The notes beneath the pieces were generated by a model. That model saw only the letters and a list, made by a program, of their open reading frames with translations, was not told where the DNA came from and searched no databases. A stretch of DNA of 64,000 nt from Algoriphagus limi (GTDB lineage Bacteria > Bacteroidota > Bacteroidia > Cytophagales > Cyclobacteriaceae), in the NCBI RefSeq assembly GCF_024919275.1, contig NZ_JANWGH010000001.1:992001-1056000 (forward strand), written 5' to 3'. Every line of letters starts with the position of its first letter. Position 1 is the stretch's first letter. Both the position numbers and the translations under genes were made by a program. Below, one piece after another: positions 43,286 through 53,833 of the stretch.

Positions 43286-46115
43286 ATTTAATTTTTTGAA
43301 AATGATGTTCAAGCCTTTCCGCTAAAATCCCTAAGCGAATGGGCTTCGTCAGGTAATCATCCATCCCTGATTCAATTGCTGCTAATTTATCATCATCAAA
43401 GACGTTGGCAGATAAACCAATTATGATAGGCTGCTTGGATAGATCCATTTTTCGAATAATTCGCGTGGCTTCCAAACCATTCATTACTGGCATCTGAACA
43501 TCCATCAATAGAATATCAAAATTCCCAGTTTTAACCTTTTCAAGAGACTCTTCTCCGTTTCTAGCCACTTCGTAAGTGAATCCCAGTTGATCCAACATCA
43601 TCCCCATTAATTGTAAGTTCAGGTCGTTATCCTCTATCAAAAGAACCTTAAAAGGATATTTACCGGATGACTTTCTGATATCTGCCCAACTGATGTCTTT
43701 GGAAGTCTCAGAATCCTCTCTGCTTGATACCTTTTTAACCAACACAGAAAATTCAAACTTAGACCCCTTACCTAATTCACTCGTGACTTCAAACTCCCCT
43801 CCCATCAATTCTGTGAGTTTTTTGGCAATAGCCAATCCTAAACCTGTTCCTTGATGACTTCTGGTATTTGAGCTATCAATTTGATAGAAAGGATCGCTAA
43901 GGTGCTGCAAATGATCCTCCGAGATTCCAATCCCTGTATCTTCTACACTACACTCCAAAAATCCTGTTTCCTCACTTATTGGCGAGAAATTAACCTCAAC
44001 CTTCACAGAACCACCTTCAGGAGTGAACTTCACCGCATTACCAACTAGGTTCAAAAACACTTGATTGATTTTAAATTTATCCGCTTCAATTAGCAAGGAT
44101 TCATCAAACCCTTTTTGAAATGAAAACTGAATATTTTTCTTTGAAGCTAATCCCAAAAATATCTTACACTGATTCTCCAATTCTTCAAAAGGATCAAATA
44201 CCTCAGGCAGTATTTCCACCTTTCCTGCTTCGATTTTAGAATAGTCCAGAATATCCTTAATTATTCCCAAAAGGGTATTACCACTATTCTTGATAATATC
44301 TACATACTGTTTTTGAATTTTGTCCAGTTTGGTCTGCTCTAGAAGGTCAATGATACCCAACAAACCATTCATTGGAGTGCGAATTTCGTGACTCATATTC
44401 GCTAAAAATTCGGACTTGGCCCTACTTGCTTTATCGGCTGCAGCAATTGCTTCCATGAGTCCTTTTTCCCAGATTTTTTGACCAGTGATATCACGCGAAA
44501 TAGACATCATCTGATTTTCATCCAACGGAAAGTAGCGATTCTCGAAAAACCGATCTTTTCCAAAGTCTTTTAAGGCAACCTCCACAGAATGAATCTTTCT
44601 GGATTTCAAGGCATTCTCAAAAGCACTCTTAACGTCCGCTCTTTGATCCTTCGGGAAAATTTCAGCATAATTTTTCCCTATTGCTTTTTGCAATTCAGGT
44701 AATTCTTTGGCCTCCTCAGGAAGATGAATATCCAGGATTGCACCTTGATTATTGTATATAAAAATGATATCAGGAATACTTCTAATCAGGTTTCTTAATC
44801 TATTTTCACTTTCCTGAAGCTTGACCTGGGATTGATACTGTTCGGTGATATCGGTACAAATACCCATTCCCCCTAAAAAATTCCCATCAGAATCGTAGAC
44901 AAATTTTTCAAAAATCCGAACCCGAAGCTTTCTTCCATCTCGACGGAAAAAATCGTACTCCAGGTCCATTACGTCCAGTTTTTGACTGATTTTCTCTAAA
45001 ACAATCTCTCGTATGCGATTAGCTTCTTCATGGGTAGAATTGCTTTGAAAAGCATTGGTAAATTCCTCCTGATTGTATCCAAGAACCCCCTCCACTTCTT
45101 CACTTACCCGGATAATTTCGCCTCGCTGATTATGGAAATAAACAAAGCCTCGAAGTTCCTGAAGCAGCAAAATCTGTTGCTCAAAAAGGTCTCGGATCTC
45201 CTTGATATTCCTTTCTTGAGTCCGTTGAAACTCGAGGCTATTTTTCAATGAAACCACAAAAAACCCGACAGTACCCACCAACAGAATCATGAATCCAAGA
45301 AAAAGGAAAAAGTAAGTCCTGTAAATACCCGAAGAAAGACTCTCTATAGGAACCACAAAGACAAAAGCACCTGTCTTATTCGAAATATTGAAACGGAATG
45401 GATATTGAGAAACGACGCCAGAAAAATCCTCCCCATCTATACTCCAATTCACATCATACATTCCTTTGAGTCCCAATGCTAAGTCTTCCTTTACTTGCCT
45501 TAGCGCCTCTTCAGACAGTTGAATTTGACTCCGATTCAAAGGAGTAATTTGATCCTCAAAAAACAGAAATTTGGCCCCCGTTGGGTTCAAATAATAATTC
45601 TCCGAAAAGTCAGTGACATATTCCAGAAAATCAAGAGAGTATAAAATTCTAAAACCCTTTCGTCCTATGACCAAAGTGGAATATTTTTTAGAACTGGATT
45701 CAGGAAAACCAGTATCAACAGCTTTTCGGAAAAAGTCATTTCGCTCATTAAACGTAAAAGTCAAAACCGAATCCTGCATATCCACCCAAGCCGAATCAAT
45801 CAAGCTGGGAAAGGCATTGAAAAGTCTTCGGGCTGCAGAGGTGAATTCCTCATCATAATCATCCAATTCATGGCCTGGATCTTCCAAATACCCGATCAAA
45901 GCTCTTGACTCTTCCTCGAATCTTCTAATTTCCATTTCCAAGCCTCTGGCAGCCAATTCTGATTGCTTACTTAAAAACTCCCTTCTGGAATCGATTTGGG
46001 TATTATAAATGGCGTTGAAAAAGGAAAGCCCCAAAACCAAAATCAAAAAAACGAGTAAAGAGCCAATCAAAAAATTGACCCAAAACTCTCCAAACATTGG
46101 GAATTTGATTTTCAT
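43284..46115 (-). CDS. Hybrid sensor histidine kinase/response regulator
   Basis: The 943-residue protein has a membrane helix at about 11-37, an extracytoplasmic sensor region (38-265), and a second helix at about 267-290. Two PAS domains follow (about 305-430 and 435-550). The HisKA domain has phospho-acceptor His576 in NMSHEIRTPMNG, the HATPase has FLNLVGNAVKFTPEGG and GTGLGLAIAKKL, and a C-terminal receiver has Asp872 in LMDVQMPVMNG. The final output regulator is not fused. Its start overlaps the end of the Cache-like lipoprotein gene by 4 bp, so that protein is a likely sensing partner. Confidence 0.93.
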   Translation of the reverse strand: MKIKFPMFGEFWVNFLIGSLLVFLILVLGLSFFNAIYNTQIDSRREFLSKQSELAARGLEMEIRRFEEESRALIGYLEDPGHELDDYDEEFTSAARRLFNAFPSLIDSAWVDMQDSVLTFTFNERNDFFRKAVDTGFPESSSKKYSTLVIGRKGFRILYSLDFLEYVTDFSENYYLNPTGAKFLFFEDQITPLNRSQIQLSEEALRQVKEDLALGLKGMYDVNWSIDGEDFSGVVSQYPFRFNISNKTGAFVFVVPIESLSSGIYRTYFFLFLGFMILLVGTVGFFVVSLKNSLEFQRTQERNIKEIRDLFEQQILLLQELRGFVYFHNQRGEIIRVSEEVEGVLGYNQEEFTNAFQSNSTHEEANRIREIVLEKISQKLDVMDLEYDFFRRDGRKLRVRIFEKFVYDSDGNFLGGMGICTDITEQYQSQVKLQESENRLRNLIRSIPDIIFIYNNQGAILDIHLPEEAKELPELQKAIGKNYAEIFPKDQRADVKSAFENALKSRKIHSVEVALKDFGKDRFFENRYFPLDENQMMSISRDITGQKIWEKGLMEAIAAADKASRAKSEFLANMSHEIRTPMNGLLGIIDLLEQTKLDKIQKQYVDIIKNSGNTLLGIIKDILDYSKIEAGKVEILPEVFDPFEELENQCKIFLGLASKKNIQFSFQKGFDESLLIEADKFKINQVFLNLVGNAVKFTPEGGSVKVEVNFSPISEETGFLECSVEDTGIGISEDHLQHLSDPFYQIDSSNTRSHQGTGLGLAIAKKLTELMGGEFEVTSELGKGSKFEFSVLVKKVSSREDSETSKDISWADIRKSSGKYPFKVLLIEDNDLNLQLMGMMLDQLGFTYEVARNGEESLEKVKTGNFDILLMDVQMPVMNGLEATRIIRKMDLSKQPIIIGLSANVFDDDKLAAIESGMDDYLTKPIRLGILAERLEHHFQKIK

Positions 46116-47119
46116 TTGATTCGTGGGTTTATTTTTAACATAAACCAGTCAATATCCTCGAAGCGTTGACATACTGCATTTTGCAAATAGGACTCTTCCA
46201 CAAAAGGAAATAGATCCTGCCCTTCTATCAAAAAGCGACTCGCCATTTTACGAACCTCTCTACTTTTACTATTGAATAGATTGAAGTCTGTAATTCGGAA
46301 ATAATCAGCATTAATGGTCTCCCTGTAAACGTGATTCTTGAGAGGGGGCATACTGAGAGATTCAATCGCTGATGAAGTTCCAGCTACGATATCTCCTTTC
46401 CGATTCACTATCAGGAAACTTCCCTCATAATTATCAAAGAAGTTTTGAATAATCTCATCGACAGTCACGTCAATTCCAATCACTGCAAAGAGCTCATCCC
46501 CATCGTAAACCGGGTGAACTAAAGACAAAATCCAACCTTTTCCTGCAGGATCCACATAAGGTTCCTGAATCCAAACAGGTCCTTTCTCCGGGTTATGCTC
46601 TTCATCTGCTTCATAATAAAAATTGAAACCTGTCACATCGATATTCGGATCAACCATATTGACCACATCGTAGGATGGATACACCCTGGATACTTGATTG
46701 GCAGAATTAAAATATACTTGAGCAATATTCACATAGTTTGAATAGAGATTTGCAAAAACACTGTCCATGGAATTGGTCAGCTTAATTTCTTTCAATCCTG
46801 CTTCGTAATCATCGGTAGAATTAAGTAAAATGACTGTACTTCTTGCTGTATCTCCTAAAGTTGGAATGGAGGAAAAGGGACCTTTCATTAGATACGGATC
46901 CGACAAATCTTGGGAAAGTATGGCCTCCTTATTTCTAACTAAGGAATCCATATAATCTGCAAGAACCACAATTTCCCTTGTCAGAGTTGCTGCTTGTTCC
47001 TCCAAAACGGATACCATTTGCCCAAGCAACAATTTATCAGATCGATAGCCTTCTTGAATGGAATCACTACAGGCAATCAAAATAAAAAATAAGGAAAAGA
47101 GACTTCGTACTTTATTCAT
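46112..47119 (-). CDS. Stand-alone Cache-type sensor lipoprotein
   Basis: The 335-residue protein starts with a lipoprotein signal (lipobox LIAC, Cys17). A long helix (about 30-65) leads into segments resembling a double-Cache/PDC sensor: VNIAQVYFNSANQVSRVYPSYD, then WIQEPYVDPAGKGWILSLVHPVY and ELFAVIGIDVTVDEIIQNF, the last being a well-known Cache pattern usually found in the ectodomains of kinases and chemoreceptors. Here it has no membrane-spanning signalling part. It overlaps the hybrid kinase gene by 4 bp, which suggests that it binds a ligand in the periplasm and passes the signal to the kinase. The ligand is unknown. Confidence 0.8.
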   Translation of the reverse strand: MNKVRSLFSLFFILIACSDSIQEGYRSDKLLLGQMVSVLEEQAATLTREIVVLADYMDSLVRNKEAILSQDLSDPYLMKGPFSSIPTLGDTARSTVILLNSTDDYEAGLKEIKLTNSMDSVFANLYSNYVNIAQVYFNSANQVSRVYPSYDVVNMVDPNIDVTGFNFYYEADEEHNPEKGPVWIQEPYVDPAGKGWILSLVHPVYDGDELFAVIGIDVTVDEIIQNFFDNYEGSFLIVNRKGDIVAGTSSAIESLSMPPLKNHVYRETINADYFRITDFNLFNSKSREVRKMASRFLIEGQDLFPFVEESYLQNAVCQRFEDIDWFMLKINPRIK

Positions 47120-47140
47120 TTCCTGACGATTTCAGGAAAA

Positions 47141-47380
47141 TTAAAGATTTTCGAGCTGCTTACGCAATGATTTTCCCATTTCTTCAAATCGATTCTTCAC
47201 AGAATCAAAAAAATCTCCTTGGAAAAAGACCTCCAAATCCTCCTCTGAAAACACATCCAATTCGTTCACTTTGAAGGTCTGTTCCATAGGCCCAAATTCA
47301 AATTTGATCAGGTATTTATTGTTCCAGGAAAAAATACTGATTCGAATGTCTTCCTGAACCAACTCTTTTACCACTCTCAT
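47141..47380 (-). CDS. Small conserved-looking protein of unknown function
   Basis: The 79-residue acidic protein has no signal peptide. Predicted strands (DIRISIFSWNNKYLIKFEFG) are followed by two helical stretches (EEDLEVFFQGDFFDSVKNRF and MGKSLRKQL). It overlaps the end of the osmC-like gene by 4 bp, ATGA style, and starts 21 bp from the lipoprotein gene, so it is a real part of this transcript. I do not recognise the family and see no catalytic motif. Confidence 0.7.
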   Translation of the reverse strand: MRVVKELVQEDIRISIFSWNNKYLIKFEFGPMEQTFKVNELDVFSEEDLEVFFQGDFFDSVKNRFEEMGKSLRKQLENL

Positions 47381-47796
47381 AGAACTCGTTTTACGGATGA
47401 GCTGTAAGAAATCCGTGATTTTAAGGAAGAGGCAACAGAGCAGTATTTATCTACGGAAAGAGCAACTACTTTCGCAAACTCTTCTTCTTTGGCATCAGGC
47501 GAGACCAATACAAAGTGAAGATGAATATCTGTGTAAAAAGAAGGAACACCTTCATTTCGATCTCCAGTGACTTCCACATAAAAATCAACCACCTCTTTTC
47601 GCTTCTTTTTCATCATCAGCACCGCGTCCACAGAAGCACAGCCTCCCAGTGAACTCAACAACAAATCCATTGGAGATTGGGCTTTTTTCTCCGGTGCATC
47701 ATACATATCAATCTGCACCGTATTTCCTTGCTGATTTACAGCTTCGTATTCAAAATCCGCCTTCATTCGGACGGTTACATTTCTAGTATGTGCCAT
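47377..47796 (-). CDS. OsmC/Ohr family protein
   Basis: The 139-residue protein fits the OsmC fold: an N-terminal beta region (ADFEYEAVNQQGNTVQIDMYDAPEKKAQSPMDLLLSSLGGCASVDAV, read in parts) with the helix-borne GGCAS cysteine, and a C-terminal helix with VDKYCSVASSL, the second conserved cysteine. These two cysteines are the peroxidatic pair of OsmC-type hydroperoxide reductases. Some members of this YhfA-like branch have no proven peroxidase activity. It lies 18 bp downstream of icmF. Confidence 0.9.
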   Translation of the reverse strand: MAHTRNVTVRMKADFEYEAVNQQGNTVQIDMYDAPEKKAQSPMDLLLSSLGGCASVDAVLMMKKKRKEVVDFYVEVTGDRNEGVPSFYTDIHLHFVLVSPDAKEEEFAKVVALSVDKYCSVASSLKSRISYSSSVKRVL

Positions 47797-47813
47797 GAAT
47801 TCTATTGAATGGA

Positions 47814-50800
47814 TTACATATTTCTTCTATACTGCCCTCCTACTTGGTAAAGGGCTTGAGTAATTTGTCCCAAAGAACAATATTTTGTAGCCTCCATCAA
47901 ACGCTCGAAAACATTTTGATTGGAAACTGCCGCTTTTTTCAACGCTTGTAGCTCTTCCTCGGCCTTTCCGGCATAATGCTTATGAAGGTTTTGAAGCGTA
48001 TGAATTTGGTTTTCTTTTTCGTCTTTTGTAGCACGAATGACTTCTCCAGGAACAATTGTAGGAGAACCCTCTGATGAAAGGAAGGTATTTACTCCAATGA
48101 TTGGATATTCACCAGTATGCTTCAACATTTCATAATGCATACTTTCCTCCTGAATTTTTCCACGCTGATACATGGTCTCCATCGCACCTAAAACTCCCCC
48201 TCGCTCAGTAATGCGGTCAAACTCCATATAAACAGCTTCCTCAACCAAATCAGTCAATTCTTCGATAATGAAGGAGCCTTGTAGTGGGTTTTCGTTTTTC
48301 GCTAAGCCTAACTCTTTATTAATAATCAACTGAATGGCCATCGCTCTACGAACGGAAGCTTCTGTTGGAGTGGTTATTGCCTCATCATAAGCATTTGTAT
48401 GTAGGGAATTACAATTGTCATAAATCGCATACAAAGCCTGCAGCGTAGTTCGGATATCGTTGAAATCAATCTCCTGAGCATGAAGGGATCTACCGGAAGT
48501 CTGAATGTGATACTTGAGCATCTGTGAACGCTCATTGGCTCCGTACTTCAACTTCATCGCTTTTGCCCAAATTCTTCTAGCAACCCGGCCAATTACCGCA
48601 TATTCCGGATCAATTCCATTAGAGAAAAAGAAAGATAGATTTGGAGCAAAATCATTTACATTCATCCCACGGGAAACATAATACTCCACGTAGGTGAATC
48701 CATTGGAAAGCGTTAAGGCCAATTGGGTAATAGGATTGGCACCTGCCTCTGCAATATGGTATCCGGAAATAGAAACAGAATAGAAGTTTCGGATTTTATG
48801 ATCGATGAAATACTGCTGAACATCCCCCATCAATCGAAGCGAAAATTCAGTAGAGAAAATGCAGGTATTTTGAGCCTGATCTTCTTTTAGTATATCTGCC
48901 TGTACAGTTCCTCTTACTTTCGAAATAGTATCTGCCTTGATTTGCTCATATATTTCGGCAGGAAGAACCTGATCCCCACTGACTCCCAAAAGCCTCAATC
49001 CCAATCCATCATTTCCATCCGGTATCGGGGCATTGTATTGAGGTCTTGCTATTCCTTTTTCCTTGTAAAGAGCTTCTATTTTTTGATTAACCTCTTCTTC
49101 CAAGCCATTGGCCTTGATATAGAGTTCGCACTGTTGATCGATAGCCGCATTCATAAAAAATGCAGTCATGGTAGCCGCAGGTCCATTGATAGTCATGGAT
49201 ACCGAAGTCATCGGATCAACTAGATTAAAGCCGGAATACAACTTCTTAGCATCATCTAGGCAACAAACATTCACACCGGAGTTTCCAATTTTACCGTAGA
49301 TATCAGGTCTATAATCCGGATCCTCACCATACAAGGTCACTGAATCAAAGGCTGTGGAAAGCCGCTTTGCCGGCATATCCTTGGAAACATAGTGGAAGCG
49401 CTTATTAGTACGCTCAGGTCCGCCTTCCCCTGCAAACATCCGAGTTGGATCCTCTCCTTCTCGTTTGAAAGGAAATACACCTGCTGTGTATGGGAATTTA
49501 CCAGGAACATTTTCTCTTAATCCCCACTTCAAAAGTTCACCCCAAGCCTCATACTTCGGCAAAGCCACTTTTGGAATTCTAGTATCAGCTAAGGAGCTGT
49601 GGTAGGTTTTTACTTTTATCTCTTTATCCCGAACCTTGAAAACATAGAAATCCTCAGAATATCGGGCAGCCTCCTCCGGCCATTCTTCCAACCACTTTTT
49701 GTTTTTGGGATCAAGATTAAGTTCTACCTGAGCATAAACCTCCTGAAGCTCTTTCAGCAATCGGTCTTTATCATCAACCTTGATAGCAGAAATTGCCTCC
49801 ATGGATTTTTTGATCGAATAAAGCTGTTGAGCAATTTCCTTTTGCTCCTCTACCCATTTATCATAATTGCGGTTGGTTTCCGTGATTTCGCTCAAGTAGC
49901 GTGTTCGTGCAGGAGGAATGATATAAATCTTCTCAGAATTCCCACCGGTCAATTCAAAACCGCTTTGGAAATCTCCAAACTTTTCACTTATCCGTTCAAT
50001 TAATGACCGATAAAGTTGATTCATTCCCGGGTCATTAAACTGAGAAGCAATTGTTCCAAATACCGGAATCTCCTCATCTGAAGCATCCCAGAGATTATGG
50101 TTTCGTTTGTATTGCTTTTTGACATCACGAATCGCATCCAAAGCACCCCGCTTATCAAATTTGTTAAGCGCAATCACATCTGCGAAGTCCAGCATGTCAA
50201 TTTTCTCCAATTGAGATGCCGCTCCATACTCAGGAGTCATTACATAAAGTGAAAGGTCAGAGTGCTCAATAATCTCTGTATCGGATTGTCCAATTCCGGA
50301 AGTTTCCAAAATCACCAAATCAAAGCCTGCTGCCTTCACAGTATCAACAGCATCCTGAACATATTTTGAAAGGGCCAGATTGGATTGTCTTGTAGCCAAT
50401 GAGCGCATAAAGACTCGCGGATGATTGATAGAATTCATACGAATTCGATCGCCCAACAAGGCTCCACCAGTTTTTCTTTTTGAAGGATCTACAGAAATAA
50501 TGGCTAAGGATTTATCCTCAAAATCCATCAAGAAACGACGAACCAATTCATCAACCAAAGATGATTTTCCGGCTCCTCCGGTACCGGTAATTCCCAAAAC
50601 AGGAGTTTTGCTCGCCTTACTCTTTTGACGAACTCTTTCCAGCAATTGAGCAGAATCCTCTGGGTAATTTTCAAAAGCAGAAACAATCCGCGCCAACTTA
50701 CCCTTATTCTTTGTATCGAATTCAATATCTGAAGGGACATCCTTTCCGATCGGGAAATCACATTTCTGAACCAAATCATTGATCATTCCCTGCAAACCCA

Positions 50801-51191
50801 TGGCTCGACCGTCATCAGGAGAGTAGATTCGGCTAATTCCATATTCATGCAATTCCTTAATCTCCTCAGGAAGAATAGTTCCTCCCCCACCTCCAAAAAT
50901 CTTGATATGTCCGGATCCTTTTTCATGAAGTAGGTCATACATGTATTTAAAAAATTCCATGTGACCACCCTGATAGGAAGTAATCGCAATCGCCTGAACA
51001 TCCTCCTGAATGGCACAATCCACAATTTCTTGAACGGACCGGTTATGCCCTAAATGAATTACCTCACAACCTGTAGACTGAATGATTCTTCGCATGATAT
51101 TAATAGCAGCATCATGGCCATCAAAAAGGGAAGCTGCCGTAACGATCCGAATGTGATTTTGCGGTTTGTAAACAGTTGTTGCTTGAGTCAT
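47814..51191 (-). CDS. icmF: Fused isobutyryl-CoA mutase IcmF
   Basis: The 1125-residue protein carries a B12-binding domain first (about 10-145, with FDGHDAAIN holding the lower-ligand His and [12 protein letters not shown]). A MeaB-like G-protein chaperone domain with P-loop GTGGAGKSS comes next (about 200-430), then a linker and the acyl-CoA mutase barrel. Segments [20 protein letters not shown] and GEGGPERTN distinguish IcmF from methylmalonyl-CoA mutase, which reads differently there. It interconverts isobutyryl- and n-butyryl-CoA using adenosylcobalamin, and GTPase activity guards the cofactor. Some IcmF proteins also accept isovaleryl/pivalyl-CoA. No cobalamin riboswitch is visible upstream. 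Confidence 0.95.
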   Translation of the reverse strand: MTQATTVYKPQNHIRIVTAASLFDGHDAAINIMRRIIQSTGCEVIHLGHNRSVQEIVDCAIQEDVQAIAITSYQGGHMEFFKYMYDLLHEKGSGHIKIFGGGGGTILPEEIKELHEYGISRIYSPDDGRAMGLQGMINDLVQKCDFPIGKDVPSDIEFDTKNKGKLARIVSAFENYPEDSAQLLERVRQKSKASKTPVLGITGTGGAGKSSLVDELVRRFLMDFEDKSLAIISVDPSKRKTGGALLGDRIRMNSINHPRVFMRSLATRQSNLALSKYVQDAVDTVKAAGFDLVILETSGIGQSDTEIIEHSDLSLYVMTPEYGAASQLEKIDMLDFADVIALNKFDKRGALDAIRDVKKQYKRNHNLWDASDEEIPVFGTIASQFNDPGMNQLYRSLIERISEKFGDFQSGFELTGGNSEKIYIIPPARTRYLSEITETNRNYDKWVEEQKEIAQQLYSIKKSMEAISAIKVDDKDRLLKELQEVYAQVELNLDPKNKKWLEEWPEEAARYSEDFYVFKVRDKEIKVKTYHSSLADTRIPKVALPKYEAWGELLKWGLRENVPGKFPYTAGVFPFKREGEDPTRMFAGEGGPERTNKRFHYVSKDMPAKRLSTAFDSVTLYGEDPDYRPDIYGKIGNSGVNVCCLDDAKKLYSGFNLVDPMTSVSMTINGPAATMTAFFMNAAIDQQCELYIKANGLEEEVNQKIEALYKEKGIARPQYNAPIPDGNDGLGLRLLGVSGDQVLPAEIYEQIKADTISKVRGTVQADILKEDQAQNTCIFSTEFSLRLMGDVQQYFIDHKIRNFYSVSISGYHIAEAGANPITQLALTLSNGFTYVEYYVSRGMNVNDFAPNLSFFFSNGIDPEYAVIGRVARRIWAKAMKLKYGANERSQMLKYHIQTSGRSLHAQEIDFNDIRTTLQALYAIYDNCNSLHTNAYDEAITTPTEASVRRAMAIQLIINKELGLAKNENPLQGSFIIEELTDLVEEAVYMEFDRITERGGVLGAMETMYQRGKIQEESMHYEMLKHTGEYPIIGVNTFLSSEGSPTIVPGEVIRATKDEKENQIHTLQNLHKHYAGKAEEELQALKKAAVSNQNVFERLMEATKYCSLGQITQALYQVGGQYRRNM

Positions 51192-51531
51192 GGATTTGGG
51201 TTTATACTTCTCTAAACTTCCTAAGCCTTAAAAAGGATTCTACAGGCTAAATTTAATGTGTGCGAATATAGGAAATTTATAATGTCAGAAGGACAAATTT
51301 TACATCAGAATCGAAATAATATTTTGATTTTTAGCAGAAAAAATATTTTTTAAATGGATTAACCTACTCAAACCTAAAAATTGAAAAATATTCCATCTGC
51401 CGAAGAAAATTCCTAGATCATGAATATTTATGAAATAAATACTTCCCAATAGAAAAATATTACATATTCCTTTCAGGAGTTTTGAAAATTTAGCGTTCTC
51501 TGTAGTTTCGTAAAACATTGCCCTTATCAAT
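51192..51531. other. Divergent A+T-rich region between icmF and the sugar porter gene
   Basis: This 340-bp stretch has no convincing gene; a 79-codon minus-strand frame across it is low-complexity and reaches into the porter start. On the minus strand TATATTCG (complement of 51263-51270) is a one-mismatch -7 box for icmF, with CAAA (51294-51297) 23 bp away as a loose -33 element. Confidence 0.5.
51481..51510 (+). promoter_or_regulatory. Candidate promoter of the sugar porter-kinase operon
   Basis: TTTG (51481-51484) and TAGTTTCG (51503-51510, one mismatch to TAnnTTTG) are separated by 18 bp, 21 bp before the porter ATG. Confidence 0.45.
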
Positions 51532-52878
51532 ATGTCCAATAACCGCTACGTTTTTTTTATCTCAATCACTGCTGCCTTAGGAGGCTTTTTATTTGGTTTC
51601 GATACAGCCGTCATCTCTGGAGCGGAGCGAGCTATTCAAGACATCTGGAAATTGGATGACTGGACGCATGGCTTAGCTATCGCCTCTGCTCTTTACGGAA
51701 CAGTCATAGGAGCCTTGTTTGGAGGTATTCCTGCTGATCGTTTTGGAAGGAAGAAATCCCTGCTTTGGATCGGACTGTTTTATTTTATTTCAGCCTTAGG
51801 CTCAGCAATCGCTTGGGATGTGGGCAGTTTCACCGCATTCCGTTTCTTGGGAGGTTTGGGAGTTGGTGCTTCATCTGTAGTTGCCCCCATGTACATATCG
51901 GAAATAGCTCCCGCTAAAAACAGGGGACTATTGGTAGCTCTTTATCAGTTCAACATCGTTTTTGGAATCGTCATCGCCTACATTTCAAATTTCTTGATTG
52001 GGACAGCTGAATTGCCAGAGGACTGGAGATGGATGCTTGGTGTAGAAGCAATTCCGGCCTTGATCTACAGCGTGATGATATTCAGAATTCCTGAAAGTCC
52101 ACGTTGGCTCATTTCCAAATTCAACAATCAACAGGAAGCAAGAGCTATCCTAACCAGAACAGACCCTGAGGGTGTAGAAGAAGCTATTCGCTTGGCAATA
52201 GAGGAAGAAAATCAAGTCAAATCCAAGGGAAGCTTTGGTATCCTATTTAGTAAAAAATACCTTTCCAGCACTTTTTTAGCGATACTAATCGCCTTCTTTA
52301 ATCAAGTCTCCGGGATCAATGCGATCATCTATTTTGCTCCACGGGTATTTGAAATGGCTGGGATTTCTACCGAATCAGCCCTAATATCAACCATTGGAAT
52401 CGGGGTAATAAACTTGATTGGAACATTTCTGGGTTTGTATTTAATTGATCGGGTGGGAAGAAAAATTTTAATGTACATCGGATCTTTCGGATACATCATC
52501 TCCTTAAGCCTGATGGCCTATAATTTTTTGGGTCCCGGTATTCCCACATTTTGGTTACCTATTTTCGTTTTCGGCTTTATTCTTTCTCACGCAATAGGGC
52601 AAGGCTCTGTAATTTGGGTTTTCATTTCAGAAATGTTTCCTAATGAATTCCGGGCCTATGGTCAATCCATCGGGTCCTTCACCCACTGGATTATGGCAGC
52701 AGTGATTGCGAATGTATTTCCCTTTTTCGCTAACTCATTCGGACCGGGATACATATTCACCTTCTTTGCTATCATGATGTTCATCCAATTGCTTTGGGTA
52801 CGATTCAAAATGCCAGAAACAAAAGGGCGATCTCTAGAAGAAATTCAAAAAGACTTACATAAAAACTATGTCCAATAA
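51532..52878 (+). CDS. Sugar porter, major facilitator superfamily
   Basis: The 448-residue protein has twelve hydrophobic segments and the sugar-porter signatures: GGFLFGFDTAVISGA in helix 1, DRFGRKKSLL after helix 2, RIPESPRWL before the central loop, DRVGRKIL after helix 8 and MPETKGRSLEEI at the end. It is a proton-coupled hexose or pentose transporter of the inner membrane. Its last 11 bp overlap the start of the PfkB kinase gene, so the transported sugar is probably that kinase's substrate, fructose being the first candidate. Confidence 0.94.
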   Translation: MSNNRYVFFISITAALGGFLFGFDTAVISGAERAIQDIWKLDDWTHGLAIASALYGTVIGALFGGIPADRFGRKKSLLWIGLFYFISALGSAIAWDVGSFTAFRFLGGLGVGASSVVAPMYISEIAPAKNRGLLVALYQFNIVFGIVIAYISNFLIGTAELPEDWRWMLGVEAIPALIYSVMIFRIPESPRWLISKFNNQQEARAILTRTDPEGVEEAIRLAIEEENQVKSKGSFGILFSKKYLSSTFLAILIAFFNQVSGINAIIYFAPRVFEMAGISTESALISTIGIGVINLIGTFLGLYLIDRVGRKILMYIGSFGYIISLSLMAYNFLGPGIPTFWLPIFVFGFILSHAIGQGSVIWVFISEMFPNEFRAYGQSIGSFTHWIMAAVIANVFPFFANSFGPGYIFTFFAIMMFIQLLWVRFKMPETKGRSLEEIQKDLHKNYVQ

Positions 52879-53746
52879 AGTACTTGTATTCGGTGAAATG
52901 CTATGGGATTGTCTGCCTCAGGGAGACGTACCCGGTGGAGCAAGCATGAATGTTGCCTTGCACTTGCATATCATGGGTTTTGAAAGCCGACTGATCTCTG
53001 CAGTGGGAAAGGATAATTTGGGAAAAAAGCTGCTGAAGTATTTTAAGAGCTACGGAGCTTCGGATGAGCTAATCCAAATAAATGAGCATGAAACTTCCCG
53101 GGTATTGGTCGACAACAGTGATATTGAAAATGTAAAGTATAATATCATTTCTCCGGTAGCCTGGGATTTTATTGAGAACAATCCCCTGCTCACAGAGTCC
53201 GCAAAAAATTGCGACGCATTTGTATTTGGCACACTTGGCGTAAGAAACCACCAAAGTCTACAGACCTTGTTGGAATTATTGCACCACGCCGAATTACGAA
53301 TATTTGACGCCAACTTACGCCCTCCCTACTACGACTTTGAAGTCATTGAAACCTTATTGGGATTCACAGAAATCCTGAAAATCAACGAAGATGAGCTGGT
53401 GGCATTTGGTGATTATTTCAACATTGAAGCCAAGCCAGAACCAATTTGTGAATTTTTGGATAAGCATTTCCCTATTGAAACCATTTGCATCACATTAGGG
53501 TCAAAAGGAGCTCTTATTTATCAAGATGGAAAATTCTATTCTCATCCCGGTTATTCAGTGAAAGTAGTAGATACGATTGGAGCTGGCGATGCTTTTTTGA
53601 GTGGCTTTGTAAAAAGTCACCTAGATAAAAGCAGCCCAGAAAAAACCTTGGATTTTGCCTGCAAAGTAGGGGCCTATGTAGCTTCCAAGCAAGGAGGTTC
53701 TCCAAAGTATAAACTCTCGGATTTGGATAATCTTAAAAGGAAATAG
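52868..53746 (+). CDS. PfkB-family carbohydrate kinase, fructokinase-like
   Basis: The 292-residue ribokinase-fold protein starts VLVFGEMLWDCLPQGDVPGGASMNVA, the usual fructokinase opening (read in parts, with the GGAxxNVA sugar-binding motif). TLGSKGALIY and the C-terminal PfkB signature DTIGAGDAFLSGF with the catalytic Asp also fit. It phosphorylates a sugar using ATP in the cytosol. The 11-bp overlap with the porter gene signals tight coupling. Fructokinase is favoured by the GEMLWDCLP opening; other PfkB sugars remain possible. Confidence 0.88.
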   Translation: MSNKVLVFGEMLWDCLPQGDVPGGASMNVALHLHIMGFESRLISAVGKDNLGKKLLKYFKSYGASDELIQINEHETSRVLVDNSDIENVKYNIISPVAWDFIENNPLLTESAKNCDAFVFGTLGVRNHQSLQTLLELLHHAELRIFDANLRPPYYDFEVIETLLGFTEILKINEDELVAFGDYFNIEAKPEPICEFLDKHFPIETICITLGSKGALIYQDGKFYSHPGYSVKVVDTIGAGDAFLSGFVKSHLDKSSPEKTLDFACKVGAYVASKQGGSPKYKLSDLDNLKRK

Positions 53747-53833
53747 GCTATCCCCGAATTTCTCAGGAATAAACCATTTATCCCTTTTTGCAACTTTGTT
53801 TCATTTTTTCTGGTTTAAAGATGGAAAGCCCAC

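Noticed and set aside
51192-51531. Cobalamin riboswitch expected upstream of a B12 enzyme
   Set aside because: No B12-box-like or structured G+C-rich element is visible; the region is uniformly A+T-rich.
51300-51539. 79-codon minus-strand frame in the icmF/porter gap
   Set aside because: Low-complexity A+T-rich sequence, overlaps the porter start, no recognisable domain.
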